Positions 22,790 through 32,720 of a stretch of DNA of 64,000 bases are shown here, in pieces; position 1 is the first letter of the stretch, and each line of letters opens with the position of its first letter. The notes below the pieces were generated by a model. The model saw only the letters and a list, made by a program, of their open reading frames with translations, did no database searches and was not told the origin of the DNA. The stretch is from assembly GCA_035578175.1 (NCBI GenBank), contig JAQMRL010000003.1, positions 95,897,969 through 95,961,968 on the forward strand. The letters are read 5' to 3'. This DNA comes from Catonia carolina. Lineage: Eukaryota; Arthropoda; Insecta; Hemiptera; Achilidae. Made by a program: the position numbers and the translations under genes.

Positions 22790-23713
22790 TTTTTACTTTC
22801 TCTTGACTATATGAATATATAGGAAGGAAAGTATCATTTTCATGTCGATTTTTCGAAATCGAGTTTCCACCGGATCTACACGTTTTCAGACCCCCTGAAC
22901 CCAAAAAACATGTTTTTAGCGATTGGTGTGTGTGCGCGTGTGTGAACAGAATATCTCAAGAACGGAACATCGTACGAACTTGAAACTGGATATTTAAGTT
23001 ACTACTACTACTGGATCCGACATAACCAATCGGTCAACCGGAAGAAATTTTTTATTCGTGTCATTTTTCACTTTTTTGCAATTTCCTCAAAAACGGCTCC
23101 TACGATTTTTTTTAAAAATCGCTTCATTTACTATATTTTTAATGCTCTACAAGATAAGGTAGGCGCCATGTCTGCTGAAATTCTTAGAAAGGCTGTTTTT
23201 GCGTAAAAAATGGTTTTTTTCGGATTGTGGCTTTAATATGCATTTTAGCGCAAAAGTGTACATATTTAAGTTATAGACAATTTAAAATCCTGCAACTTTT
23301 AATGCAAACATTTTTTTGTATAGCGCTTAGTTTAGCGGTATTTAGCAATTTTCTGTTTTTTCCCACAAAAACGTATAAAAATCGAATTTTTTAATATTTC
23401 AGCCTTAGTATCCATTTTACGACAAAAGTGTATATAATCAAATTTGTAGGAAATCAAAAGATCTACAACTTTTATTTAAGCATTTTTTCTTTACTGAGCC
23501 TAGTTTAGCGTGAAAGAGTGATTTTCCGTATTTTTAAACCAAACTGAGGTTAATTTTCATTTTGCGTCTTTCACTCATGATTAAAATTTGGTTATGTTTT
23601 TTAGGTTAGTTTTTTGTTTATTTATAATGTTTTATTACTAATATTAGGTTATACTGTTCATTATTTGCATTGGCAAGGGAAAGTCATGTGAGTGTTTCAC
23701 ACCAGATTTTTTG
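22790..23713 (+). mobile_element. Helentron-like non-autonomous element, copy D
   Basis: Full-length copy. The 5' end TTTTACTTTCTCTTGACTAT folds with ATATAGGAAGGAAAG. CAAGAACGGAACATCGTACG lies at about 22957, followed by two internal modules, then TTGGCAAGGGAAAGTCATGT, the hairpin GTGAGTGTTTCACAC and CAGATTTTTT to 23713. There is an expanded TG/CG run at about 22926-22944. Non-coding. Confidence 0.7.
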
Positions 23714-24037
23714 TTTATTACTTATAATACTACTGTCTTACTACTGCGGTTTCAAACCGGTAAATATGTAATAACTATGCAAAATACCATGAAAGATATA
23801 ACTAAGTACACTGATACAACTGTTAGTAATTTAGTTTGTTTTTTATATTTATTGCAGTATGTTTCGTTTATTGTTTATTAAGACATAATTTTGAAAACTG
23901 TGAGATCATATTTGCATAAAAAAAGTTTTTTACAAAAGCTGCCCGTAATCTTAAAGTTATAACTATTGGTATTAATTTTAAGATAATATAATATTATGTT
24001 TAAAATAACTTTAATAATAAACTGAATACTTCTTTTA
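23714..24037. other. no recognisable feature
   Basis: AT-rich spacer between the Helentron-like copy D and a minus-strand SINE. Confidence 0.5.
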
Positions 24038-24240
24038 TAATTTTTTTTTATTCCTGTGTGTACGTTGCAATCTGTCACCAATTTAAAAACAATAAGTAAC
24101 TCCATGACCTAATGAAATGAGGATGATGTATATGACGTGTAAGGGAGGTATAATCTTGTACAGACTCAGGCCGACCATTCGAGATAGAATATGATTAATT
24201 GAACCTCGATCATCAAAGTATACTGGTAACAATACTATGG
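24038..24240 (-). mobile_element. S1 SINE 3' part, minus strand
   Basis: A T-run (24041-24049) is followed by TGTGTACGTTGCAATCTGTC, then ATGACCTAATGAAATGAGGATG, then CTTGTACAGACTCAGGCCGA and GGTTCAATTAATC-type sequence (diverged). This is the reverse complement of the S1 tail seen at 5360-5530 and 7344-7510. The tRNA-like head is not visible, so it is 5'-truncated. Confidence 0.75.
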
Positions 24241-24856
24241 AGTAGATGGAACTACATACTCCCTATGAGGACTCAGACCGATTTTTATCAAGATATCATG
24301 TTCGGGTCACAAATAATTATAGGAAAAACAGTATTTTCCTTTGTAGCTTCAATAATAATAGCTAAACGACATATTCGATTAAAATGTATATTACTTTTTA
24401 AAATTTTCCCATATTTTCCACAATTATATTACTGTGTTTCAAAATGTTTAGTGTACCATATTTATTAAATACATTTGTGAAATCCATTACAAATGGCATG
24501 TATACATCACTGTGTTATGTTAATCCTTCCTTACATACTACTCAGAGCTTATCTGTCATAAGTAGTTCAGGTTGGGTGTAAACTGCTGTAGCATCATTTG
24601 CAAGATCGGTTTATTAATTTTAAATTTGTTGCATATTAGCAAATGTTGAGGCACTGCAAATACTCGACAAGTAGCGTATACCTCAAGAGATTACTGAAAC
24701 GCCAGGAAACCTTAGACTTGGTTTGATTTTATGGAATAGGTAATTTTTCTTCACATAATAAGAGCAGTCTTTATTTATTCGTGGGAAGAAAATATTAACA
24801 AACTAATGAAAATCAATGCTATTTCCCTATGGTTCAAATTCTGTGGGAGACCCCGG
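24241..24856. other. no recognisable feature
   Basis: AT-rich. An 89-codon frame at 24199-24468 begins within the SINE and has no recognisable product. Confidence 0.45.
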
Positions 24857-24887
24857 TATATTCATATAAGGCAAGAGAAAGTAAAAA
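24857..24887 (-). repeat. solo 5' terminus of the Helentron-like family
   Basis: TATATTCATATAAGGCAAGA followed by GAAAGTAAAAA is the reverse complement of the 5' terminus of copies A and D (TTTTTACTTTCTCTTGCC then TATATGAATATA). Nothing of the element body follows, so about 31 bp of terminus stand alone. Confidence 0.6.
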
Positions 24888-25484
24888 GAAAACATTAGTT
24901 AAAGTAGTACCAACTTTCAAATTAGGCTATATTTTCGTGTACCTGTATAACAACATGAAAACAAATTACAGATATGGTATACAACTTAATAATTTGTTTA
25001 TTACACTACGACGTAAAACATAATACACTGTATGATTTTTCCAGGATTAATCTCATGAAGTTTCTATTACTTTTTCAATTTTAACAATTGCTAAAGTTAT
25101 TTTCAAGAAGAGTAGAAGTTTATTTCTATTTTATTTTACATCCATTCGCTCCATTTTTCCAGTAGTTAAAGTTTTAATAACCATATAGTATATGACATAT
25201 AAGTCTAAACAATATTTTTTTCATTTATAATAAATATTTTAAGTTACAAAATGTATAACTAATGAAAAAATTAAATAAATAATATTTCAACATTTTTTGT
25301 TGAAATTAGAAAAATTATAGTAGTTCTTAACACTTTCAAATATTGTTGATGTATGTAGTAATATTATCTTTTAAAACATACTAAATTTACAATCTGTAAA
25401 ATTTTTCAAATTTTATGAAAATATTCCTTGTATTTTCGGCATGTTACAAATAATATTCTTAATTATAAATTTTATTCCTTGTTG
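24888..25484. other. no recognisable feature
   Basis: Extremely AT-rich spacer. Nothing recognisable. Confidence 0.5.
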
Positions 25485-25486
25485 TA

Positions 25487-25846
25487 GAGCAGACGCCAAA
25501 TAAGCTTGCCCGTGTAGCTGCGGAAACAGTTTGGATTTAGTAGGTAGATTTCGTGTCTCAGCACCGAACTGCCTATTAAATCACAGCGCTGAACGATGTA
25601 AATTATCATATATTAACGACGTTAAAAACATTCAATTGTAAATATGTACACAACAATTAACGCTTACTACATACAACAAAATACAGACATATTTTCAGGT
25701 TAACTGATATATAACGTTGATAGAGCGACGTGACTCTGATCACAATTAGTACAGCACTGACTCCCACCACTCGTTGAGGCAACCCATTATCAAAATAAAC
25801 CTACTGCGCACTTCAGAAAACCAGCAAGCTAATTTGGCGTCCGCTC
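25487..25846. mobile_element. 360-bp MITE with ~23-bp TIRs and TA flanks
   Basis: The left end GAGCAGACGCCAAATAAGCTTGC and the reverse complement of the right end GAGCGGACGCCAAATTAGCTTGC differ at two positions over 23 bp. TA lies immediately outside both ends (25485-25486 and 25847-25848). Non-coding. TA duplications and a short interior fit a Tc1/mariner-type MITE. No autonomous partner is present in the window and the family is not one I recognise. Confidence 0.75.
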
Positions 25847-25848
25847 TA

Positions 25849-26140
25849 AAAATCTAAAAAAAACAAGCAGGGTAAACTTTCATGCAAAATCAATCTAATT
25901 AAAATTATTTACTTACTGAGAATGTTATTTGACCCACTTAATTCTTGTAAATTGAAACTAGTTTTTAATACCGAAATCCATAAAAGTTTTCTTGGTACAA
26001 CCTTTCATGTGAATATTTTTTCTAAACTCCAGGTTATGACTTAGGTTTTTTTTTATTAGAATGATGTAAAATTCTAGTTCCGATGATATTATGGACTTAT
26101 TCTGTAGAGGTTTGCTTTTCAAAAAGCGTTAAGAGCTGTA
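25849..26140. other. no recognisable feature
   Basis: AT-rich spacer. Confidence 0.5.
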
Positions 26141-26436
26141 GTAGAATGAATCGGTTCAGAATTGCGGATATACGGGCAGAATTAGGTATCAGTTCTCTTA
26201 AGGAGACAAATACATAATACCGCTGGAAATAGATTGATTATCTTCAAAGAATATTTTCACATAGAATTCTTATACTGGCCAAAAGTAACAAACTAATTGG
26301 AAGGAGTGATCCAGGGCGACCAGTGACTAGGTGGACAGGTCCTGGGACCTAACGCTTGAATGATATAAGAATAATAAGAAGATGTAAATTTCTACCACTA
26401 AAATAAAGGCAAGGCTAACAAAAATAAAAAAAAAAT
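26141..26436 (+). pseudogene. LINE ORF2 C-terminal tail with A-rich end
   Basis: The plus strand reads RMNRFRIADIRAELGISSLK, ET, stop-interrupted YRWK and IDYLQRIFSHRI, then KLIGRSDPGRPVTRWTGPG and a stop. The succession RxRIxDIRxELGI ... HxxR ... GRPxTRW is the typical C-terminus of LINE ORF2 proteins. It ends in an A-rich run (AAAAATAAAAAAAAAATAAA, about 26418-26437). There are three in-frame stops and it is 5'-truncated. Confidence 0.65.
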
Positions 26437-26437
26437 A

Positions 26438-27702
26438 AACGTTGATTGTTATAAAATTCTTGGCAGTTGTTACATCAAAAGATTAATAATTCTAGACATA
26501 GATTTTTGCCACGAAAATAGCTTTCTTACTAAAACAAAATTGTGTTTATATAACGTTGTAAATATATTGAATATTTCGAGGAATAGCTTCTATATTAACA
26601 AACTGATCATAAAAGATGTATTTAATGATAAATAATCTTTCAACAAAATTTAAAAAAAAAATGTTTTGTTGAATTTTTTATATACTAATTACTAAGTAAA
26701 ATATCTTAAATTATTAGAGAGTTTAAAATAACTCCACGATCTTCTTGGGCAATCATTGATAGCTTCTAGATAACCACGGTAACTTTACATTGGTTTATGT
26801 TAGAAATTTCCGGTGTGGCAGACTGAATAAATTATAAAATATAGTTCATGTGGTTAAATTTATGATGAATAAAGATTTGTCGAACTCGGAAGTTTTTCTT
26901 AATATTAATAAATTCTTAAAATACATCATATAAAATAATTACTTTTTTGAATTAGAATATACAGAAATATTGGAAGTAAAATTTTAATTTATGTGAATTA
27001 TTCAAACTACGTGTTGTTTAAAATTGAACATGTTTTACGGATTAGATTTTTCAATGACATGTTTTTATAACCATTTGAAGTTTATTAATGTTTTGCAATT
27101 AATTGTGTATTCAGATTTTAGTGATACCGTAAATCTAGTGGTCATATATTTTGTCTCTACAATCTGGTTAATTTTCAAATTGGAGAAAGTACCTAATTTA
27201 AATTGTTCAAATCGATACTCCACGAAGCATGTAATTAGTTATACGCCCTATTTAGTGAACAGGACCTGTTTGTTCCAGTACAAATGTCTTTCTAACCATA
27301 TCATTTTCTCATGTTCACCACACATCAACCGCTGACCATTTGCCCAACATTTCTAATTACTTTGGTCAAGGTTATTAACCGAGATGGCCACACACTAATA
27401 AGCAAACAATTTTCAAAGGAACTTGACGATGGGCAACATGGCTTTAATGATATACGTATTTCCATTCGTTAAGGGAAGGTTGTATGTGGTACTGAAGCAT
27501 GTAGTTGACCCTACTTAAATATTTAACAATGTAATTTGCTACCCTTTCTGATTGTTCACAGTAGTAGACCTATTATTGTTTTGAAGTAATTTTCTTTTAA
27601 GAAAATTCTTCAATTTCTTATATTTTGAACGACTGTTTTCTTTTTCTTATCCAGTCAATCATAGAATTACTCAAAAAAACATTTAAGATGTTAAAATTTT
27701 AG

Positions 27703-27740
<38 letters not shown>

Positions 27741-28152
27741 AGAGAATTTAGTTTCCTCTATCTCTCCACTCGTTCATCTTTTGGCTGAGTATTCTTTCAC
27801 TTTTGCTATATTATTAAATTTCTATAGGCTATAATTTATCCGGGTCTTTATTTTCCACCTTAAGTACTGCGCCATTCGTTAAATAAAAAATAATTCTTCT
27901 AAATTTTGTTTTACTGTAAAAATGTTTTTCTTCCAATCCATTTTTGTCTCTGGAAGTGTGCAGTTAAAATTTGTTAACTTTTTTGCTAATTCAATTCTAG
28001 AGTACAGTTGATCGTTTGAGTTTTAGCGAATTTTGCCTTTTTCAGTTAAATGGTAACCTATGATTTTCCTTAAGATTTTTCTCTCAGTGATTAAAACTTT
28101 TCTCATTAAAATTTAAAAAAATGTTTTGTTTCTGTACCATAAAGTAACGAAG
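26438..28152. other. no recognisable gene; AT dinucleotide repeat
   Basis: AT-rich. A perfect (AT)n tract of about 30 bp lies at 27708-27737. A 103-codon frame at 27024-27335 has no recognisable similarity. Confidence 0.5.
27708..27737. repeat. (AT)n microsatellite
   Basis: About 15 uninterrupted TA units, ending in ATATTTTAGAG. Self-complementary. Confidence 0.9.
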
Positions 28153-28179
28153 GTTTGGTTAAATTAAATTTAACCAAAC
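28153..28179. repeat. 27-nt palindrome
   Basis: GTTTGGTTAAAT, spacer TAA, ATTTAACCAAAC: perfect 12-bp arms. It ends 17 bp before the stop codon of the minus-strand frame at 28197-28577, where it could form a hairpin in either transcript. Function unknown. Confidence 0.8.
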
Positions 28180-28196
28180 TAAACCAGAAATACATT

Positions 28197-28577
28197 TTAT
28201 TTCTTTATTAAAAGAAAAATCTTTTCATAAACACATTCTTTATTTTTCTCCTGTTTAATGAAACATCTAGAAATGTACTGAATTATCAGATGAGAGTACT
28301 GCATGGGTATAGCATGCTTTAGCATGCTACTCATGAAGCTTTTGAAGCTTCTTTTTATCAGCTTTTGATGTTGATAACTCATTTGATCCTTCATATTGTG
28401 TAATAATTGCAGAAAGAATAATTTAATATTAAAGTAATACAATTTTTTAGAAGAAACACCAGTGTTACAAATACGTGTTGATGTATGTTCAGGAATAGAA
28501 CAGTCTAACGTGTTAAAAGTCATCATAAGTTTGACATTACAGAAGAGTAGTAAAAGTAGTTTAAAAACGAATTCCAT
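28197..28577 (-). CDS. unrecognised 126-aa open frame, doubtful
   Basis: Longest open frame in the window not explained by an element or low-complexity sequence. The N-terminus is short and hydrophobic (MEFVFKLLLLLFCNVKLMM), which could act as a signal peptide or anchor. The rest is basic and rich in K, H and S with five further Cys residues, and the C-terminus is lysine-rich. I recognise no domain. The nucleotide sequence inside contains two adjacent palindromes (28314-28354), which argues for repeat-derived DNA. In sequence this AT-rich, a 126-codon frame can occur by chance, so this is listed only as the best candidate for a small unknown protein or exon. Confidence 0.12.
   Translation of the reverse strand: MEFVFKLLLLLFCNVKLMMTFNTLDCSIPEHTSTRICNTGVSSKKLYYFNIKLFFLQLLHNMKDQMSYQHQKLIKRSFKSFMSSMLKHAIPMQYSHLIIQYISRCFIKQEKNKECVYEKIFLLIKK
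28314..28354. repeat. two adjacent short palindromes
   Basis: TAGCATGCTTTAGCATGCTA (imperfect at the centre) is followed within 10 bases by GAAGCTTTTGAAGCTTC. Both can form hairpins. They lie inside the doubtful frame at 28197-28577. Confidence 0.7.
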
Positions 28578-28699
28578 TAAATTAGAGTGAGGAAAACAGA
28601 AAACTAAAGATATATCATAATAATGCGTTTATAATTCCAGAATTACCCGCAATTACTGGTAATGCAAACAATGAAAATGGAGATACATGAAAAAATTAT

Positions 28700-28785
28700 G
28701 AAAACCTGACCTGAAGTCGAACCGGGACCTCTGATCTAAAAGCCAGTTGCGCTGACATCTACACCTCGGTACAGAAAAATTCTAG
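28700..28785 (-). mobile_element. tRNA-like SINE head, minus strand
   Basis: On the minus strand: CGAGGTGTAGATGTCAGCGC (A-box region), an anticodon-arm-like middle, then TCCCGGTTCGACTTC (B box) about 45 bp on. The spacing and B-box consensus fit a tRNA-derived SINE head. There is no CCA-side acceptor pairing, so it is not a functional tRNA. Confidence 0.6.
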
Positions 28786-29586
28786 AAGATTAAATTTGTC
28801 AACAGAAAATATGCAAAGGGACATATCATTTAATTTTTAATATAAAAGTAATTTTTATTTTTCCGGTTTTTGGGCAGTTGTTGGTTTTGATAATATAAAT
28901 GGAATTTTGGATTTCATAATTAAAACAACACTTTACAATGCATGAAAACCAATGAATATATGAACAGCTGCATACAAAATAGATTATTAACAGTTACAGT
29001 TATCATTTTTTTCTAACTGATATACTCTTTTTTCAAAATCATCATTGTATTTCTTAAATATTATTTATTACTAATTTTAATTTTATAAACAGATGAAATT
29101 GTAATCATGTTAATTAACATTTTATTAAAATTACTGATTGTTCTATTTCATGTGAACAGATTGTAATGTGGCAGACTTGTAAAAAACAAAAACAAATATT
29201 TGGAATTTTTGCTGTGGTTTTACATCGGGCTTTAACGCAAATGAAAGCTAACGCAGAAGATGTTAATTAGAAAATCAAACTTTATGATTAGTGAATAAAA
29301 CTGGAATTTTCAAAATGAATTGTTCATTAAACTTGTTGAAAGGATAACAGATCAGAATGAAGAAAGAGATTAAATTTCAATTTAATACACTTAACTTTCA
29401 TTTCATTTCAATGAAATAAGTTGGATCCCATTCATGATATTTTCCAGGTCATTAATAAATTTCGCTAATTTCTCTGGCTGTTAGAAGACTGAAGAAAATT
29501 ACTTTCTTTTTTACAAATAAAATTTTTGCTGAAATGATAAATGCAGTTTTATTAAAATTTATATCAAGATAATAAAATTATTCTAA
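28786..29586. other. no recognisable feature
   Basis: AT-rich, nothing recognised. Confidence 0.5.
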
Positions 29587-29590
29587 TTAA

Positions 29591-30147
29591 CCCTTTATAG
29601 GGCAGTACTATGGGGCAAATCAAAACATACACGCCGTAAAATGTTAAATTTTGTTTTATAGGGGACTTGAATAATGTATTTCTAGTGCCAGAACAATAAG
29701 ATATTTCTTTTTTTCTATGTGAAGCCCTGGTAAATATACTTACCAAGGAATGTTTATTGAAATAGGAATCATAATATTTAGTGGTAAGAATGCTTACTAA
29801 AACACCTTTTAGCCCTAAATAACAAAACATGTGGTGAATAACTTATCTTAACTTTATATCACCATGAATGCTTGCTTTCCCGTAAAAAACTGAAATTTTC
29901 TAAGCACTGTACAAAAGTAACCACAAAACAACATGGTAGCGTACGGTGGTATAAATCCTTACCGCATTGTGTAACTCACAAATCAAATGGTCGCTGCACG
30001 CTTATTTCAATACAAGGATAGCCTACTTACCAGAGAACATCTATAAAACCATAAAATGCCAATAAGGTTCAACTGCATTGCTCATTCTTTTAAAAAAATC
30101 GACCTTATTGCCAGTGGTAAGTATACCTACCACAGACCTATAAAGGG
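29591..30147. mobile_element. piggyBac-like MITE with internal palindromic repeats
   Basis: The left end TTAA-CCCTTTATAGG (29587 on) and the right end CCTATAAAGGG-TTAT (to 30151) are inverted 11-bp repeats. TTAA on the left and a one-base variant TTAT on the right match the piggyBac target preference, and CCC...GGG ends are usual there. The 557-bp interior repeats an imperfect palindrome of the form TGGTAAGTATNCTTACCA at about 29728, 29778 and 30114, with half-sites near 29957 and 30027. The 88-codon minus-strand frame at 29564-29830 crosses the boundary and encodes no known transposase segment. Confidence 0.6.
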
Positions 30148-30284
30148 TTATAAAATTAAGCAGGGCGTATCTTCTGAGTAAAATACTAAACTAAATTGCA
30201 TGATATTTTATTGAGTTATCAACACAGACATGACGATTTTTTTGTGATTTTAAAGTCATTCAATAATCTAATTAATAATTCAAT

Positions 30285-30735
30285 TATTTTAAAATAATTT
30301 GGAAATATGGAGTTCAACTTTGGGGATCTGTTAAACCTTCACACACGAAACGTATACAAGCGATTCAGAGCAAGATTCTACGAACGATAACGCAATGTCC
30401 CTTTTACATCACAAACTCAATGTTGCACAAATACTTACAAATCCCATACGTAATTGATGTCGCGAAATAACTATACAAGACGATACATGACAAATTTGAA
30501 TTACATGACAACCCTCTCATACAAAACATGTACACTAGGGCGATACCGGGTGCTCAGCGCAGACGTTTGAAGCGCCTCTGGCCAAGAGATCTTCTTGGCC
30601 AACTGTAGGACTGTGGTGATTACTGCACGCTCTTTTAAGTAAATCAAGTTTTGGAACATTAGCTTCACATTTAGAAATTGTTGTATTAATATTATAACAG
30701 ATAGTTAATTTCAATTAAAAGTGTCAAAAAAAAAT
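30285..30735 (+). pseudogene. jockey-like RT C-terminus with 3' UTR and poly(A)
   Basis: The plus strand reads IWKYGVQLWGSVKPSHTKRI, QAIQSKILRTITQCPFYITN, SMLHKYLQIPYVIDVAK, one stop, LYKTIHDKFELHDNPLIQNM, and then AQRRRLKRLWPRDLLGQL and the natural stop (about 30608). A 3' UTR of about 110 bp ends in A9 at 30725-30733. Only one in-frame stop over about 105 codons, so it is relatively young. It is truncated upstream of the RT thumb region and lies tail-to-tail with the fragment at 30930-31450. Confidence 0.85.
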
Positions 30736-30929
30736 TCATACTAAACACAACGTTTTCAAATATCTAAATAAAGTTTATTGCCTATTGTCGTGCAATATCT
30801 ACATATTAATGTAAAAGTTCACACACATACACAAACGAATGAGTGCGCCCACGCGGATGATTGCCTATTGTGTTTTCTTGAAGTTCAAAAATTAAATGTA
30901 GCCTGCTTAATACCGGTTCAATATATATT

Positions 30930-31450
30930 TTAATATTTAAGTAAAATCGACAATTTATTCTTTAGCAGAATAATGAGCAGGTGAAGTTTTTGTTATACAT
31001 TATGATCAAAGAAATCCCCCCCCCCCAATGATAAAACTACGTGAATTTTATTTATGTGTTGTCTTGACGCTTTAAAATACGTTCATAGGATGTCTTCGTT
31101 TCAGTTGGTTCTATTGAATTATCTAGACGTGAGATGGCAAGGTGTCATTCGAGTCTTCTTTGGTATTTTGCACTAGATAAGAGTCGACTTCTTTTCGAGC
31201 TGTAGGAATGTGTAGATCTCTGTGTAACATGTTGTTCGATATGTACCAAGATGAACATAAAGTGTTATAATAAAGTGAAGATAATGGACTGTGATTGTCT
31301 TGAGTTATTTCGATTACAACCTATTTGCATGATTTTAATGTTGGAATGGCTTGCCGAGCCCCATAATTGGATTACACACCTCCAAATTGGTTTAGGAATT
31401 GATTTGAATATTAAAGGTTTTTTTGTTAAGATTGAGCGACAAACGTTCAC
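30930..31450 (-). pseudogene. jockey-like RT C-terminus, second subfamily
   Basis: The minus strand reads PIWRCVIQLWGSASHSNIKI, then a local duplication/insertion of about 40 bp, LVHIEQHVTQR region, KRSRLLSSAKYQRRLE and LDNSIEPTETKTSYERILKR over frame changes. A 3' UTR containing CATTATTCTGCTAAAGAAT follows, to about 30950. CDS tail and 3' UTR both match the fragment at 59040-59450 (shared AGAATAATGAG, CGTCAAGACA), so the two are copies of one subfamily. G-rich run: C9 at 31017-31025. Confidence 0.75.
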
Positions 31451-31844
31451 CCAGTACCCAGTAAAATTGTTTCAATTTTGTGTTCAGCTGTTTCCTTTTG
31501 TTACGTAGTATATGTTTTTTCCTATTCCTTCATTTTTTAAGATTTATACCAAGGTACGTTAAGGAGTCTGCTTTGGCATTTGTGGGTCATTCATGCAAAC
31601 TGGGTATTATGTTGAAATAGGTCACGGTAAAGATTTTTTATAACCTTATTCGCATACAGCCAATATTGTTTAAATTAGTTCCAAAGATTAGTAAAATAAA
31701 ATATACATGTTAGTAAAACATGGGTATTGGGAAAAAAGGGTAAAGAAAGGTTAAAAGCGATGGACGTATGGCTATTGAAGCGAAAGCTGAAGATTAGCTG
31801 AAGTTAGAAAGAGACAAATATTGAAGTACTTTTGGGAGTAGTTT
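31451..31844. other. no recognisable feature
   Basis: AT-rich. The part after 31730 may be degraded LINE ORF2 leading into the next entry but cannot be read. Confidence 0.4.
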
Positions 31845-32307
31845 GCAAAAATACACTGTTTGTCAAAATATATCGGGCACATTATCAGACACAATGATTT
31901 CATAGTAAATATTTTCGACAATATTCATACGAACTTGAAAAACAAAACGAGACAAGAGACGAAGATCAAATTTTACAATGCCATTGCCGTTCCTAATCTG
32001 CTATATAGCAGAGAATCTTGGATACATACAAAGAACATTGATAGCCAGATACAAGTTCCAGAGATGAGATTTTAGAGTATTTTATGATGAAAATAAGAAG
32101 AATTCTGTCTGTTACACCACTACGTGACAAGATCTTACAGAATCGAAGAAACTGGTGCAGTCACTTGAATAGAATGCCATACAGGAGGATTGCCAATAGA
32201 AGCTCAACATTATAGACCAATTGGTACGAGAGATGTGGGAAGACCGAGAAAGAGATGGGTATCGGAACAGGTTCATTAAACCTAGACCTTGTGAATTGAA
32301 AAATACA
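31845..32307 (+). pseudogene. LINE ORF2 C-terminus, microsatellite-tailed family
   Basis: The plus strand reads LSKYIGHIIRHNDF, then KTRQETKIKFYNAIAVPNLL, YSRESW, QIQVPEMRF, a stop, and in other frames CSHLNRMPYRR, RPIGTRDVGRPRKRWVSEQV. The succession KxKFYxxxAxPxLLYxSExW / IQxxEMRFL / HxxRM / GRPRKRW is the typical LINE ORF2 C-terminus. Two or more frameshifts. The end (GAACAGGTTCATTAAACCTA, then TGAATTGAAAAATACAG) matches the ends at 34170 (minus) and 39450, and runs directly into (GAA)n. Confidence 0.75.
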
Positions 32308-32424
32308 GAAGAAGAAGAAGAAGAAGGAAAAGAAGAAGGAGGAGAAGGAGAAGGAGAATAAGAAGAAGAAGAAGAAGAAGAAGGAATAGAAAGAGAAGGA
32401 TGAGGAGGCGGAGGAGAAGGAGAA

Positions 32425-32455
<31 letters not shown>

Positions 32456-32548
32456 AAGAAGAAGAAGAAGAAGGAATAGAAAGAGAAGGATGAGGAGGCG
32501 GAGGAGGAGGAGGAGAAGAAGAAGAAGAACAAGAACAAGAAAACTTTT
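32308..32548. repeat. 240-bp polypurine tract, (GAA)n/(GGA)n
   Basis: Almost pure purine on the plus strand, mainly GAA and GGA units. It contains a higher-order duplication: the block AAGGAATAGAAAGAGAAGGA plus TGAGGAGGCGGAGGAG occurs at 32381 and again at 32471, a 90-bp period. The minus strand gives long frames of Ser/Pro or Phe (160-165 codons at 32112-32643), which are low-complexity artefacts. It starts exactly where the LINE 3' end stops. Confidence 0.9.
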
Positions 32549-32639
32549 GAAGAAAGATTCTGAGTAAGAGAAAAAAGAAGGTGAAGGAACCAGAACTTAG
32601 AAAAATCAATGAAAGATATAAAATTCAATAAATAGGAAT

Positions 32640-32720
32640 ACATGAAAAGAATAGAATAGAACTAAATAGAATAGAACTAAACTGAATAGAAAACAAAAGA
32701 ACAGAACTGAAATGAACTTA
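32640..32720 (+). repeat. imperfect AGAATAGAACT repeats
   Basis: Several degenerate copies of a 10-15 bp unit (AGAATAGAACTAAAT-like) follow the polypurine tract, then a short GC-richer stretch (GCAGCGGCCAAGCGAAGCC). Probably microsatellite derivative. Confidence 0.5.

Noticed and set aside
27024..27335. 103-codon plus-strand frame
   Set aside because: No recognisable domain, biased composition and no supporting signals. Compatible with chance in AT-rich DNA.
32112..32643. Two long minus-strand open frames of 160-165 codons
   Set aside because: They translate the polypurine tract on its pyrimidine strand into Ser/Pro or Phe runs. This is low-complexity sequence, not a gene.
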